Origin: Rhodamnia argentea
Taxonomy: Eukaryota > Streptophyta > Magnoliopsida > Myrtales > Myrtaceae
Length of the DNA: 64,000 nucleotides
Assembly: GCF_020921035.1 (NCBI RefSeq)
Contig: NC_063155.1
Coordinates: forward strand, 26,219,294-26,283,293
Direction: 5' to 3'
Under the pieces are notes generated by a model. It ran no database searches. It was not told where the DNA came from and saw only the letters and a program-made list of their open reading frames with translations. Shown here one piece after another: positions 1 to 11,799 of this stretch; the stretch's first letter is position 1, and each line of letters opens with the position of its first letter. A program made the translations under genes and the position numbers.

Positions 1-224
1 CAGGGGCTCCATCCTCTCCAACACTCTGCACCAAACCACAAGGAGTCCACCCTCTCTTGAGCAGCAAGTGTGACTGCAACCTACGAGAGCGGAGAGTGAG
101 ACTGCAAGAGAGCGAGAGAGATGAGAGGAGTTAGGGCTTTTTAGAGAGAGCGTGAGGACTAAGGAATTACCGGTCCGATCTAGGTGGGTGGTCCCACACC
201 TGGAACCGGACCGGTACTCAACAA
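1..224. other. Unassigned left edge of window
   Basis: CT/GA-rich sequence followed by a short stretch around 170-215 with paired GGACCGG-type words. I see no open frame, splice signals or repeat ends that would allow a call. It could be the flank of a repeat or a leader of a gene lying to the left. Confidence 0.3.
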
Positions 225-645
225 TTGGAACAAGGAATCGAATTATTCGATCCGAATTGGGCAGTTCCTAGTCCAGTCCAATTCTTTTGCACACTCCTAA
301 GAGTCACATATAATGGGTCGGTCTTTCTCACTCAAGAAATTACTGGTAGTTTGATACTTGATTCTTGTCTTTTTTTTCTTTATTTTTTTGCCTTGCTTTT
401 TGGGAGATATTCCCAAATAAACAGAACAGGTAAGAAGCTGCAATTGTACAACACGATCGAATTTATGAAAGCACTGAATTATACATTCCTCTTAGTCTCG
501 ACTCTAGGGATAACTTTTTTCAATATCTTTTTTCGAGAACAACTTAAATTCAAACAAAAAAGGTGAAATGATTTTTCATTATATCAATTGAGCAGCTCGT
601 TACTTCAACTAGTAAACATGTTCTTTGGATGGATTTCTGTTTTTT
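225..645 (+). pseudogene. psbT: Nuclear insertion of plastid DNA (psbT region, NUPT)
   Basis: The stretch 465-566 reads as a complete but mutated psbT, the 33-residue photosystem II subunit T encoded in plastids. It keeps the family's core TFLLVSTLGI and the FFRE motif. The usual second residue E is K, and the C-terminal Pro/Lys tail is replaced by QLKFKQKR. The 3' flank (ATGATTTTTCATTAT... to about 640) also looks like the plastid psbT-psbN spacer and the edge of psbN, again mutated. Upstream sequence from about 225 is probably plastid spacer as well, but I cannot fix that boundary. Nothing suggests expression: it is a decayed organelle fragment in the nucleus, possibly arriving via mitochondrial DNA. 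The psbT identity is firm; the exact ends are not. Confidence 0.8.
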
Positions 646-1023
646 CCTCTTTTCGAATGGTAAATATTTCTCGAAACATGGAGTGTGAGTCGAACCCATG
701 TTTGCATTATAATTGAGATGCTTATACAAGTTCCGCCCTACTGAATTAGAAAGATTCATATTTAAAAGAGGTTGACAATAAGTTCTTTCAAAATTAATTA
801 TTTGTCCCTCTTTTAGAGGTATACCGTAAATGTCTGTAATCGAGTAAATAGCTCTATGAACTAATAGATTGGATCAAATTGCAAAATGGAAAGATTTGTA
901 CAAGTTAGACCTTTCGAAATCAATAGTAGCAAGGATGAGCCGAGGATCACGGTTCCGATTTAATTTTATCCATGGGGGATTCCAAAGTTTGGAAAAGAAT
1001 AGTTGAAAATTGGTAGAATTAGG

Positions 1024-1559
1024 TAGCGGTGTCAATGTTTCAGTTCAGGTCGACTTTTCTGAAAAATTGAATCGAACTAAACTATTAGGGTGTATGATTG
1101 AATTGAACCGAATCTCGCCATGAACTAAATATAATCAATTTGGTCCTATTCGATTTTTTATTTTTTCGATATACCTATTTTGATTTTGATTTTTTCCTTT
1201 TTCTTTCTTTTTTTTTTTCCCTTTTTTTTGGTTCAAAGGGCTAACAGAGCCACCGGTGGTGGTCTCTAGCCCTCGGTTAGCGGCCGGCGAAGGTTGACGA
1301 CCTCACCGGCCCTTTGCACTTAAAAAAGAAAAAAGAAAAGAAAAGAAAGAAAAAGGAAAAATTAAAAAAGTATAAAATTGCTAATTTTAAGAAGAATAGG
1401 GATTTTCAGTGCGGTTTGGTTAATAGAACTAGACCAAAATAATCATAATTGAAAAAAGAATGGTTATTTTTAATTACTCGAACCAAAAACCCAATCGAAC
1501 CGAAATGCACGAAATTTTCACTTCGATTAGTTTTTCGGTTTGATTTTTACACACTGCGT
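1024..1559. mobile_element. Non-autonomous DNA transposon (MITE), GC-rich core
   Basis: The two ends are imperfect inverted repeats: TAGCGGTGTCAAT at the left against ACGCAGTGTGTAA read inward from the right. The arms carry inverted tracts (GTTCGGTTTGG-like and AATCGAACCGAA-like words). The centre (about 1239-1320) is an abrupt GC-rich island flanked by T-rich and A-rich runs. No coding capacity. I could not find a clean target-site duplication, so the ends are approximate. Confidence 0.45.
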
Positions 1560-2118
1560 TGTGGCAACATTCTAAGAGAGATTCGGCATGGTGCTCACTG
1601 AACCTCTGTAATATCGAACAAGTCGAGTCTTAGCAGATATATATATGAATGAGTATGACCAGGATACCAAGAGTGGATCATAGGATTTAATAAAGCCTAT
1701 GCAATTCACCGATATAACCACCCCTTGAAATAAAGCTCATTCTCATTTCTTCGAAACATCACACTTAAATCCTTCTCTAACATGTAATGATACTCGGAAG
1801 GAGGAAAATACGTTGCAAAGTTAATTCGCATGTACGGACAATATGCAATCGAGATGGCGTAATAGAATGAGTTTGGAGAATAACCAAGAAACAAAGGTAA
1901 TCAAATCAAGAACAGGTTGAGACACCTAATCAAACTCAAACCCAAGTATTTTTCTCGTGCCATCCCAAAGAATCTCTTGACGCGATACGCCCGTTGGCTC
2001 GCCCGACTACAACAAACGAGCGACCCTCCAACGTGACGAGCTGCTCTGCAACACCGCAGCACACAAGACACCATGACGCACCAAAAACCGATTCCTGGCG
2101 TTTGACTTTGATTATAAA

Positions 2119-2546
2119 GGGATAATGACCTAAATGGTCCCCGAACTTTGAGTTAATATGTATTATGGTCCATGAACTTTAAATCTGTTCAATATGCTCC
2201 TTGAATGTTAGCCTAATATTCAATATGGTCTCTGAACTTTTAGTTTGCTCAATGTAGTTCCCAGACTTTTGTTACATGTTCAATATAGTCTCCGAACTAT
2301 ATGAAAATATTCAATGTAGTCCTTCCATTAATTTTGGATCGGGGATTATAATGAACATTTTCATATAGTCTAGGAACTAAATTGAACATGAATTAAAAGT
2401 TCAGGAATTACATTAAACAAGTCAAAAGTTTAGAGACCAAAATGCATGTTGGGCTAAAGTTCAGGGATTACATTGAATAAGTTAAAAGTTTATGAATTAT
2501 ATTGCACATTAGACTGAAATTCGGGGACTATGTGTGTCATTTTCCC
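2119..2546. mobile_element. Fold-back MITE with 9-bp target-site duplication (Mutator-like)
   Basis: The element starts GGGATAATGAC and ends GTCATTTTCCC. Its two halves (about 2119-2320 and 2345-2546) are long inverted copies that would fold into one hairpin. Each arm is built from repeated phrases of about 35-45 bases of the type 'aat-rich, GGTCC-GAACTTT'. It is flanked by GATTATAAA (2110-2118) and GATTATTAA (2547-2555), a 9-bp duplication matching 8 of 9. A 9-bp duplication is typical of the Mutator superfamily. It encodes no protein. Confidence 0.75.
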
Positions 2547-3044
2547 GATTATTAACGCTGTCGCAGCGTCTGGTCTGGTCAATCTTCTCGTCTTTTAAGG
2601 TAGGTTCATAAATGAACACCGGGTGATTTAAGGTATTGAATCATTATTTTTCGACCCTTGTATGTATTACTACCTACTGCCAATAATTGCCTCATAGCCT
2701 ATCATACTCTCTCTCTTTTTCAGCCTTCTTTGACACCTGTGCGGGTCTTCGCCGTTGAAGCGCACTTTCCCTAGCTTCCTCCTTAACGTATAAGCCTCGC
2801 CTCCCTCTCTCTCTGTCTCTGTCTCTCTCTCCAGCATGCATCTCTCTTGAGAGTTTCATCCTGAAGCTTGATGGGTTGTTGACACACAGTGCGAAACATC
2901 CACAACAAAAGAGCTGCTTTTCAACATTGCAGGGTCTCTCCATCTGATCTCTCCCCTTGTGCGTGCCGGTGCAACTTCTGTCATTAAGACGCAGGTTTGC
3001 AGATCGTCGCGCCTTGCTTCTTTGGGGTCTTTTCTTGGAGCGGA

Positions 3045-6000
3045 ATGATCACGGCGGGTGCAATGAAGAAGAGGAGCCAAGGGGCTCGGGTGGTACTGGT
3101 AGGCCTGGTTTTCCTCGCAGCACTCCTGGTGCTTCGCACCAATGTGTCGACCGTATCCAGGCTGAGCGTTGCTGCTCCTCCACGCTCCCTCACCAAGAAC
3201 GGTCAAGGTATGCGTTCCTGCTGGTAAAGCCCTCTTCAGATCTCCTTCTCTCTCTTTCTGTTTCATTTTCCCTTAGGCTGCTTTGTTTTTCTTTTGGAGG
3301 ATTTCACTTCTCAGATTCGGGTACTGGTTCTAGATAGCCAGTACCCAGTAATTAGGGCATGGCAAGCAAAAAGATTCTTCTGGAGAGATTTTGGATGCTT
3401 CTTGTTTAGTTCACTCCCATCTCCCTCCACATTGTTGTGTTTTGCCTGAATCGGCGAAGCTTATTTAGAGCGAACGCCCCCATAACGGGCAGGAAATCCT
3501 TTCATCTTTCTGGACATTCTGCGACTGAGGGTTCGAACTTCTTCCAGAAAATTTATTTCCTTCCTACATTTTCCAGCAGTACCATAGAGAACAGCTTGAA
3601 GTATACAGTTGTATTAGCTTTTCAGGAATTATTGACTGGTCTTGCCATAACTAGCCAGTTGCCCAAATTGTTCCATGCTTTGGCAGATTGCATGGACGGG
3701 AAATAAATGAGTGTTGGATTTTATGGGGTGTACGGTAAGTACCATGGTCCGCCCATGTAGTTTACCACACCCCTTATAATATTGGATAACTGTTAAAGGA
3801 AGTTACTCATTTTTTAACGTGAAAAGTCACGTTTAAGAACAACGTTTCCTCTCCCCTCTCTATTAGTTTTTATATAACAAAAGAACAGAGAAGACCGAGT
3901 AACAACGACGCTCTTTTGATCCTATCATGAATGCGAAATCGATAAACTACAGATTCTCTCGCTGCATTATGGACATTTAATCTGTGAAAAACGAGATACG
4001 TCCGTTCTGTGATGTATTTCTCCGATCGGTGATTCAAGATGATTCTAGGGCTTGTTGATTCAAAGTAATTCCGCTGCGTATGTTTATGGAATCGGTTCCC
4101 TTCAATGAGTTTGCTTGTCAATGTCCAGGAAGCTAACTGTAGATGTCCTTTTCTATTTACTCATTCTTGGCAACTCAGCAAACTTCAAGGGAGTGTGTTT
4201 CATGTTGAGGGATCTTGGGCCACCACATATCTTCTTTTGAATTCGTCGAGGTCTTTAATTATTAACAATTGGCAAATCCCACATGGGATGTGACGATCTT
4301 CTCTTCCCAATCACACAGAGTTATTAGAAGGTCATATAGATCTGTGGCTCTAGGGATGGTGTCAAAGACTCGATGCAGGAGAGGATTGAACTTGATACCG
4401 CCTTTTATTTCTTGATGCATAAGGTCCTAGTGTCACATATCGACGGTTGAGAAAGTGGCCAAAGTGACCAGACATGTCTTGACACTTCCAGGGGTAGGGA
4501 TGAAATCTAGGTTTTCTTGATTATTCTAGAATATTTTTACACGTAGAGTGAGGAATTCTGTATTAATATTCCCGAGTATTCTTGCGATTAATAAGGTAGA
4601 TGGTAAATTGAGAGATTGGATCTCCCCCGTTAGATCGAGAGGAAATTCACACTTATAATATGAGGGGCTCCGTGTAAATATAGGAGTTCCCCTTGCCCCC
4701 TAATTTGCAATATCCAAGAATCCAACTCAAGAAGAACAATAGAACATTCTCTTCAAAACACTGCTATCGTTAGAGCTTCTCTCTTCGATCTTGAACGGAC
4801 CAAGTGAGAGAGCGATCGATTGATGAGAGAAAGGTCGAGCTCATGCGGCTCCAGCAAGGGGCCGGACGAGTCATTTGGAACCTAAGTGCCACACGGTCGC
4901 TCTCTCCATTGCTGCCCTCGACAACAGCGCCTAGCTTACACTATGCCAACCCAAGAAGGGGTGTCAACATTCTACCTTGGCTTAGTCGCTAGCTATCTAC
5001 CATTAATTATTAAGTCCGCGACACATTCGTGGAACCCTCTGCATAAGTGGGGAAATTAATATATGCTTGACATGTTTTAATTGATGTAATTGAAAGAAAA
5101 ATGCGGTCAATTGCGGACATGATTGGAACAACGTAGGAAAAGGGTTTGCCATTTCTGTTTGTTTCTAGTAGACTTGATCATAATAAACATGGTCATTACT
5201 TGTCGCATGGCGTCTAGTTTCCAATATGTATATGTAAAGAAAGTCGATGCTCTCAACTGGCGCAACGATCCATCATTTGGAAGGAAGAGATGTTTGATCA
5301 TTCAATCCTTTACGGACTGCATCACCAACTTAATCTTCTTCTGTGTAAAGGTCGGGCTAGAATTATCGATTAAAACGAATCGATGAGCTGGAAGCAAATG
5401 TAGAACTAGTTGTGTGACTATATTCGGCTTTCTCTTAATTGTTAAATGAAACTTATTCAGGGTATATTTGTTTGGGCAAAAAGAAAATCCCAAATTAATT
5501 TTTCAGACTTTTAAGCGTTTGATTTATTAAAAACGATAGGTTTTTTTATAAAAAAAAAATGATGGTCAGGAGAAAAAAAAAACCGTTAGGTCCCGTTCAA
5601 AGAAAACGTTCGTTGGACTCTTGTCTGACTTTTCTTCTGCTCCTTGTAGGTACCAAAAAGTTGTTACAACGAGAGATTACGGGGGTCCCACTCAACAGCC
5701 AATGGCAATCCCCTGAATCCAGAGAAGTAGCAGCAGCAGCAATCACCTGCGACCGGTCTCACCACGCATACGACACCTGCACCGTCAACGGCCCCACCCT
5801 CCTCCACTCACCCACCTCCACCTTCTTCCTCCTCCGCCCCGCCGCCGTCCGCCTCTCGCCGGAAAAAATCCGCCCTCACCCACGCAAATGGGAGAACTCC
5901 ACCATGTCCAAGATCAAAGAGTTCACCCTCGCTCCCGCCGGCCCTCCGCAAGACCTCCGGTGCGACTTCGAGCACGACGCCCCCGCCCTCGTTCTCAGCG

Positions 6001-6926
6001 TCGGCGGCTACACCGGCAACTTCTTCCACGAGTTCGGCGACGGCCTCGTCCCCCTCTTCGTCACCGCCAACACCGTCTTCCCCGGCCGCGATTTCGTCCT
6101 CGTGATCGACGGCGCCACCGATCGGTGGATACACAAGTATGAGGACTTGCTCCAAGCTCTCAGCGGTCGTCCCGTCGTATATGTCGACCACGCCAACGGT
6201 TCTCATTGCTTCCCTTCCGCGTCGCTTGGGTTGATCTCTCACGGATTCATGACGATAAACCCTAAATTGACGCCTAATTCCAGAACCTTCTTGCATTTCC
6301 GCCGATTCCTCGACGAGGCCTACCGGCGCAACCGCCCTGAGGCCCCCGCGGCCGCTCCTCGGTCCCTGGCAAGGAGACCGCGGCTCGTGATCGCCGCCAG
6401 AACCGGCGGCGTCGGGCGCGTGATCCTGAACCAGAAGGAAGTCACGGACCTGGCGAGGGCGGTCGGCTTCGAGGTGGCCGTCTTCGAGCCAAACCGGAGC
6501 ACGCCGCTGCGGGAGGCGTACGAGCTGATCAACTCCAGCCACGCGCTGGTCGGCGTGCACGGGGCGGCACTCACGCACACACTGTTCCTCCTGCCGGGGG
6601 CGGTGCTGGGGCAGGTGGTGCCTATCGGAGCGGGCTGGGTGGCGCGGGCGTGCTTCCAGGAGCCGGCACTGGCCATGGGGCTGAGCTACGTGGAGTACGG
6701 GATCGCGCCAGAGGAGAGCAGCTTGTTGGAGAAGTACGGGAGAGACCACGTGCTGCTGAAGGACCCGGCGGCGGCCAACGGCGGCGGTTGGTCGGCGAAG
6801 GTGATGAGCGTGTACCTGAAGGAGCAGAATGTGAGGTTGGATTTGGGGAGATTTAGGGGTTTTTTGGAGGTGGTGTATGAGAAGGCCAACAAATTCATGG
6901 AGGAGGAAGGAAAAGGGTTAAATTGA
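3045..6926 (+). CDS. Glycosyltransferase family 61 protein (type II Golgi membrane protein)
   Basis: Two exons, 3045-3207 and 5650-6926, joined at a phase-1 GT-AG intron of 2.4 kb, give 479 residues. The first ATG of exon 1 opens the frame. Residues 14-31 (ARVVLVGLVFLAALLVL) form a single membrane anchor after a short basic tail, as in type II Golgi enzymes. The luminal part contains the GT61/DUF563 signature VGVHGAALTHTLFLLPGAV near residue 355. Plant GT61 enzymes add arabinose or xylose to xylan, or xylose to N-glycans; the acceptor here cannot be told. The coding part of exon 2 is far more GC-rich than its surroundings. As I recall, the nearest Arabidopsis relatives are At2g03360/At2g03370. 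Family assignment is firm, substrate unknown. Confidence 0.88.
3712..4969. mobile_element. Possible retroelement LTR fragment inside the GT61 intron
   Basis: The stretch begins TGTTG and ends CAACA, the usual ends of Copia-type LTRs. About 250 bases before the right end is a promoter-like zone (TATAATATGAGGGG, then TAAATATAGG). No target-site duplication is visible and no internal retroelement gene is present, so this may be an old solo LTR or a coincidence. It also contains an imperfect hairpin at 3728-3776 (GGGGTGTACGGTAA against TTACCACACCCC). Confidence 0.3.
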
Positions 6927-7805
6927 ATGAATTTTAAGAATCAAATGGATGTTAATTAATTTCTCTTTTTCCTTTGTCAATATTTTTGGGTCAAATTTCT
7001 TTGTCAAATTCCTCATAAAACATCGGATTACAAACTTGGAAAAGATTAGCAAACAAAGTTGAGTTGATACATACTTACGGAACCGATCAATTTAATTGAT
7101 GTCGTTTCTATGATAAATATTTCTTGCAAAAAGTAAAGTTAACCATAGCAAATGGGTTTACGATTAGATCTAAAGGGATGTTGATTTTGGTAGATCCATG
7201 CATGGCACATTCCAAATTGCAAAGCCGAATATAAACTCTCCCTCACGAGGGTACTAATTCTTTTGCAAGCACAATTAGCGTATCCAATTCAAATTCAAGG
7301 TCGAGCCACTGTTCTACATGAAAATAAACAATTCACAAGATAGCTGCTCGGCGATTTCAAATCTCCATCGATAATATTTAATGTCTTTTTTTAACTTGTT
7401 CTACATTAAGATAAAGACATTTTGGTAATTTGAAGGAAACACTAAACACAAAGATGGAAGACGTATGATCGGAGGCACACTGAAATTATGGCGTGGAAGT
7501 TCATAACAAAAGATAAGGCCCACTTATTGGACTTCCTTAATATGGATGGACTCAATTGCAATAATCTATCTCTTCATAAGGTCCAATTCCATGACATCGC
7601 TTCTGTTCCTCCATTTGATGATTGATAGAGCTAGAACCTAGTGATGAAAGACCGAAACGCACGAAAACTGCCCATTACATTAGAATATCATGCCCTCAAA
7701 ATTCCCATGAAACCGTCTTTATTTTTTACTTTTTTTTTTTCTAACCTTCGCGTGAATTCTTCACAATCATTCCGTCCATGCAATTATCATCCCTATAGGA
7801 TAATA
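6927..7805. other. Gene-free spacer after the GT61 gene
   Basis: AT-rich DNA holding the 3' untranslated region of the GT61 gene. I see no further gene or repeat ends. Confidence 0.4.
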
Positions 7806-8336
7806 GGAAAAATTGTCAAAAAAATCATAAACCTTTGGCATATTTATCAATTCACTGTAAACTTTTTAAGTTTGTCGGTTCATTTATAAACTTTTTCACT
7901 TTTTGTCAATTCAGTCCTATTAGCTAAAAACTATCGATGTGGATGCCGGTCGTCCTACATGACACCGCCGGCGCTAACGTGGATAATTTTTAATATTTTT
8001 ATAAAAAAATTCGAACTTTGTTCTTTTCTTTTTTTTCTTTCTGACTTCAGAGGCTAGCAACCCCACCAACCCCTAGGCAAGGGGCCGGCAACCCCCGCCT
8101 GTCCCTAACCTAGGGAAAAAAAAGAAAAAATAATTAAAAATAATTATAAAATTATATACATCAACATCGGTGATGCCATGTAAGACGGTCGCATCCATGT
8201 CAGCGATTTTCGACTAATAAAACTGAATCGATAAATGATGAAAATGTTGAGGATTAAATGGGCAAATTTAAAAGGTTTATATCTAAAATGGTAATAGTGT
8301 AAAAGATTTAAGATTTTTTTTTTTTACAATTATTTC
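7806..8336. mobile_element. Long-inverted-repeat MITE with GC-rich loop
   Basis: The left arm (GGAAAAATTGTCAAAAAAATC and onward to about 8000) and the right arm (about 8150-8336) are inverted copies of each other at moderate identity. The shared phrase is TCAATTCAGTCCTATTAG on the left and its complement near 8210 on the right. The loop (8045-8115) is a GC-rich island framed by T-rich and A-rich runs, the same layout as in the 1.0-1.6 kb element. No coding capacity and no clean target-site duplication. Confidence 0.6.
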
Positions 8337-8739
8337 AAGGCTGATAATGACGTGGACCAGACTCCTCGGACTTTGATTCATTCGTGTTAATGTTAGCCCA
8401 GGATCCACAAAGTCGTGCTTATTTAAAGTCCCGCCAATTGGAACGAGGGCTAAACCTTGACTAGGTTTCACAGTCACATCAGGCGCTATAAATTTTGACA
8501 TTTTTCCAGCACCTACATGTCGTTAAGTGTATCTGATATCTCAGGCAAATCACATCACCACTTATGTTGCAGAAGAAAATACCGATAATGTCCCGCCAAT
8601 TCATCTTGGTAACAGATTAACTGTATTTATTATGCGTTTTTTTATTTGTCATCGAGCAACTTTACTCTCCGCATCTAGCACTTCAAGATTTCAACACTCA
8701 ATATTCTCATGTGAAGTGCGCCTCGTCACCGAGCAAGGT

Positions 8740-8885
8740 TGGAAATCGAACAAATTAAAAGTTTAAAGGACGACGTGACACATCGAGCTAAAGTTCGTAG
8801 ACTGTTAATGAGCAAATTAAATGTGTAGAAACTACAATGCACATTGAATCAAAATTGATGGACCATTTATGTCATTTTTCCTGTG
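8740..8885. mobile_element. Half-copy of the fold-back MITE family
   Basis: This stretch repeats phrases of the right arm of the 2.1-2.5 kb fold-back element (AAATTAAAAGTTTAAAGGAC..., ACTACAATGCACATTGA..., ATGTCATTTTTCC at the end). The matching left arm is missing, so it is a truncated copy. Confidence 0.55.
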
Positions 8886-10271
8886 AGAAAATTACAAGCA
8901 CCATCTCCAGCTCTATTCCCCATGTCAAAATTCCTCTTCACTTTTTGATACCTAAGAATTACCATCATAATTTTTCACGAGTCACACTATCATCGATACC
9001 GAAATTCACATTCCGGGTGTAAATTTGGGGTTTGCATGAAAACGAATAGGTCCTTTTATGTTGGGAAAATGGAAAATGTACGTGAGCTGTGAACTTTGAG
9101 GAATGATTTGATATGAAGAGCAAAGTCAATGGTTGTTTCCGCAACTATCCCTTAAAACTTCTTCTTCTTCTTTTTCATTAGAGATACACAAGCTGCGCTT
9201 CCAAGAGAATGTATAAATGTAATCGGTGGCCCGCAAGGCTCGCAACTTTTACCCTTCCTTGATTTTCAAAGTACGACTTGTACACATCACTGAGAAAGTT
9301 GGCACATGAATTGAAGATTAATCTCTCTCTTTTTTCTTTTTAAAGTTCTTTAGCGCTTTTCGACTCCTCCCAAAAAAAAAAAAAAAAGTTTCTTTAGCGC
9401 TTTGAGCATAATGTCTGGCTTTTTAGGAAAATCTTTCGGACCACGCTAACATCTGAACGTAATGTCTTAAAGCCGGTACGGATTCGAAGAGACGCGTCAG
9501 CTCTAATCTAAGCCAAATTTGTGACGGGTATCTCGGGAGCACTCGTGAATGAGATTCTAATTAAAAATTAAAATTAAAATTTATTTTTCTGATGGGACTT
9601 GGGGGTTGATTAAAATATCGGGCGTTGAACATTCCGGGTGAACCCCGGTCGCCTCTTTGAAAAAACTGGAGAGGGGGGCAATTTTGTCTGCGTAAAAGCA
9701 GACACGTGACTGGTGGTGATTATTTTATTATTATTATCATCATGAGGTCGCGCGGGGGGTTCCGGATCGACGGAGCGTGGGGGAACAGGGAGGGGGTGGG
9801 GGGGATCAGGCCAATGAGAGAAGCGATTCGACATCCGTTGGATCCCCAATCTCGTAAATAGAAAGTTAGAAACCCCCGGACAGAAGGCCACGTGTCTCTC
9901 GCTCCCCTCATTCCTCTTTCAACACGCCTCCTGGGAACCACTTTTACCCCCCCCACAAAGATATATATAACAAAAAAAAAAAAAAACATTTGTTTAATGT
10001 AACCCCGCTTTTGCAAAGATGTTCGAATGTTATTAAGTGTGGGGGGGTGTGGGATTGGGAATGATAGTCCAAGGGGGTTGTTTGGTGAAAATACTATATA
10101 TAGAGAATACTCAAAGTTATCTTGAAAATGTTCAAGGACTCGAATCAATACGTTTATTGCCTTGAATTTTCAGCGGGTTTTGGTGAGGGAAATTTGTCCT
10201 TCGATGACCGACCGTTTCATTTTTCCCATTATAGTCCTTCGTCTCCCGTTCATCCAAAGCGATGGCCATGA

Positions 10272-10302
<31 letters not shown>

Positions 10303-11790
10303 GGGGGGGGGGTGCAGCTCGATCTTCGGAGATCGGGTTGGGCGATGCCTCTCTAGGTCCTCGCCCTCTCTTGTTGACCCCACCCGTCGAGTCTTGCCGA
10401 GGTCTAGTCAACCCTAGGCAGAGCAAATCTCGTCGGAGTCAAGCGGGATCACACAATGTCATCAACAACTTGCCTGAGGCTAGCAACCCTTGCAACAAAC
10501 ATAAATTGTTTCCGGAAAAAGCAAATATCCATGCCTCTGCCCGATCTTTTTTCCTTTTTTATTTACTATTATTATCGATTTTCCTTCATTTTAAAAGTTT
10601 CTGCACAAAAGATGTTCCAATCAACAATTATCTAGACGCTATTGCACTATTGAAAACACCTTGACTTGAGGGACTTGTGCTCAAATGCCAAGTCCCTAAG
10701 GTCAAAGCAAACTCGCTACCCATGGTGGCTTCACGACTCGTTAGGCGAAAATGGGAGTCGTGCGCCTGTTCATGTGGAGTCCCCCGTCTTGCTTGTGCAA
10801 ATTATTGACTTACACGTGAATGGAAGTGACGAGGCATAATCCTGTAAACAAATACACGATCGACACGTTTCCCAGTGGTTTGACCTTTTAAGGAAAACAA
10901 TTCATCACATACTTTCACAGTTCACACCAAAGGCCTTTTAATTTTTCTTTTTTTCTTTCTTTTCTTTCATGGTTGTTACGTTCTTATATTGGTTTTAATC
11001 AAAACAACAAGATGAAAAAATTCTTGGGGATTTTTTTTGTTCATTAGAATGTGATTTATACTCTCTACAAGGTCAAGGACCTTGCTTCCGAGATGGCTTT
11101 TACGGTTTGAGCTTATATTTTTTCATTGATAACTTGAATTTGATGCTGCTATATATATGCTCTTTTTCGCTTGTAATTGAGTGATGTAACGGAGAGATGT
11201 AATGTGTTAATTATAGTTGCATCCTATACCGGACGCAGCTCTAGTTTAAGGGTACATAAGGACAAACCTTGTGTCGGTTTCTTTTTTCTTATTTTTTGTG
11301 GTTTGTGCACCGAATCTTAATATTTTTAAGCGAAATAATCATCATATTTAACTAGCTTCCTAAATTGGGAATGCTTGACGGAAAGAAACTGGTTTTGAGG
11401 CGTATCGATCGGTATTTTTCATCACCACCATTGTAGAATTAAACCGATTCTCGTAGAAGTTAGGTTATCGCAGCCGGACTTTCAAATCGAGACCGCTTCA
11501 ATCGATTAAAGAAACAGTAAAAAAAATTTACCCTTCCAATTTGACTGCCGCAAATAAATATTGGGAAAGACCAGCCTTGTCTGAAAATCAATTGCCCCAG
11601 TAGTCCGTTAGGTGAGAATTTCCACTAGTTCCCTCAAAAAAATACCTGAAAATATTTGCACTCCACATATTATATATATTAGCCAAATAAATTTAAATGA
11701 ATATTAGCAGAAGAAACGAATCCAAAAAAAATATATATAAATGATTTTTTTTTGTCGGAAAAAAAATATAAATATATATAAATGATTGAA
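8886..11790. other. Gene-free spacer with a GA microsatellite
   Basis: No gene is recognisable. A GA repeat followed by a G run lies at about 10272-10312. The segment 9610-9960 is GC-rich without an open frame that I can link to a family. The remainder is AT-rich with short poly-A/T runs. Confidence 0.4.
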
Positions 11791-11799
11791 AAATTAGAA

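Noticed and set aside
3728-3776. Inverted repeat in the GT61 intron as a microRNA precursor
   Set aside because: The paired arms are short and imperfect, and nothing supports processing. Kept only as a minor structural note.
4264-4290. TCCCACATGGG word as an upstream element of an snRNA gene
   Set aside because: There is no TATA at the correct distance and no snRNA-like sequence after it.
5808-6749. Long minus-strand open frame opposite the GT61 exon
   Set aside because: It is a shadow of the GC-rich coding strand. The translation is low-complexity and matches no family.
9610-10148. GC-rich minus-strand frames at 9.6-10.1 kb as a gene
   Set aside because: Low-complexity Pro/Arg-rich translation, no splice structure and no similarity to a known family.
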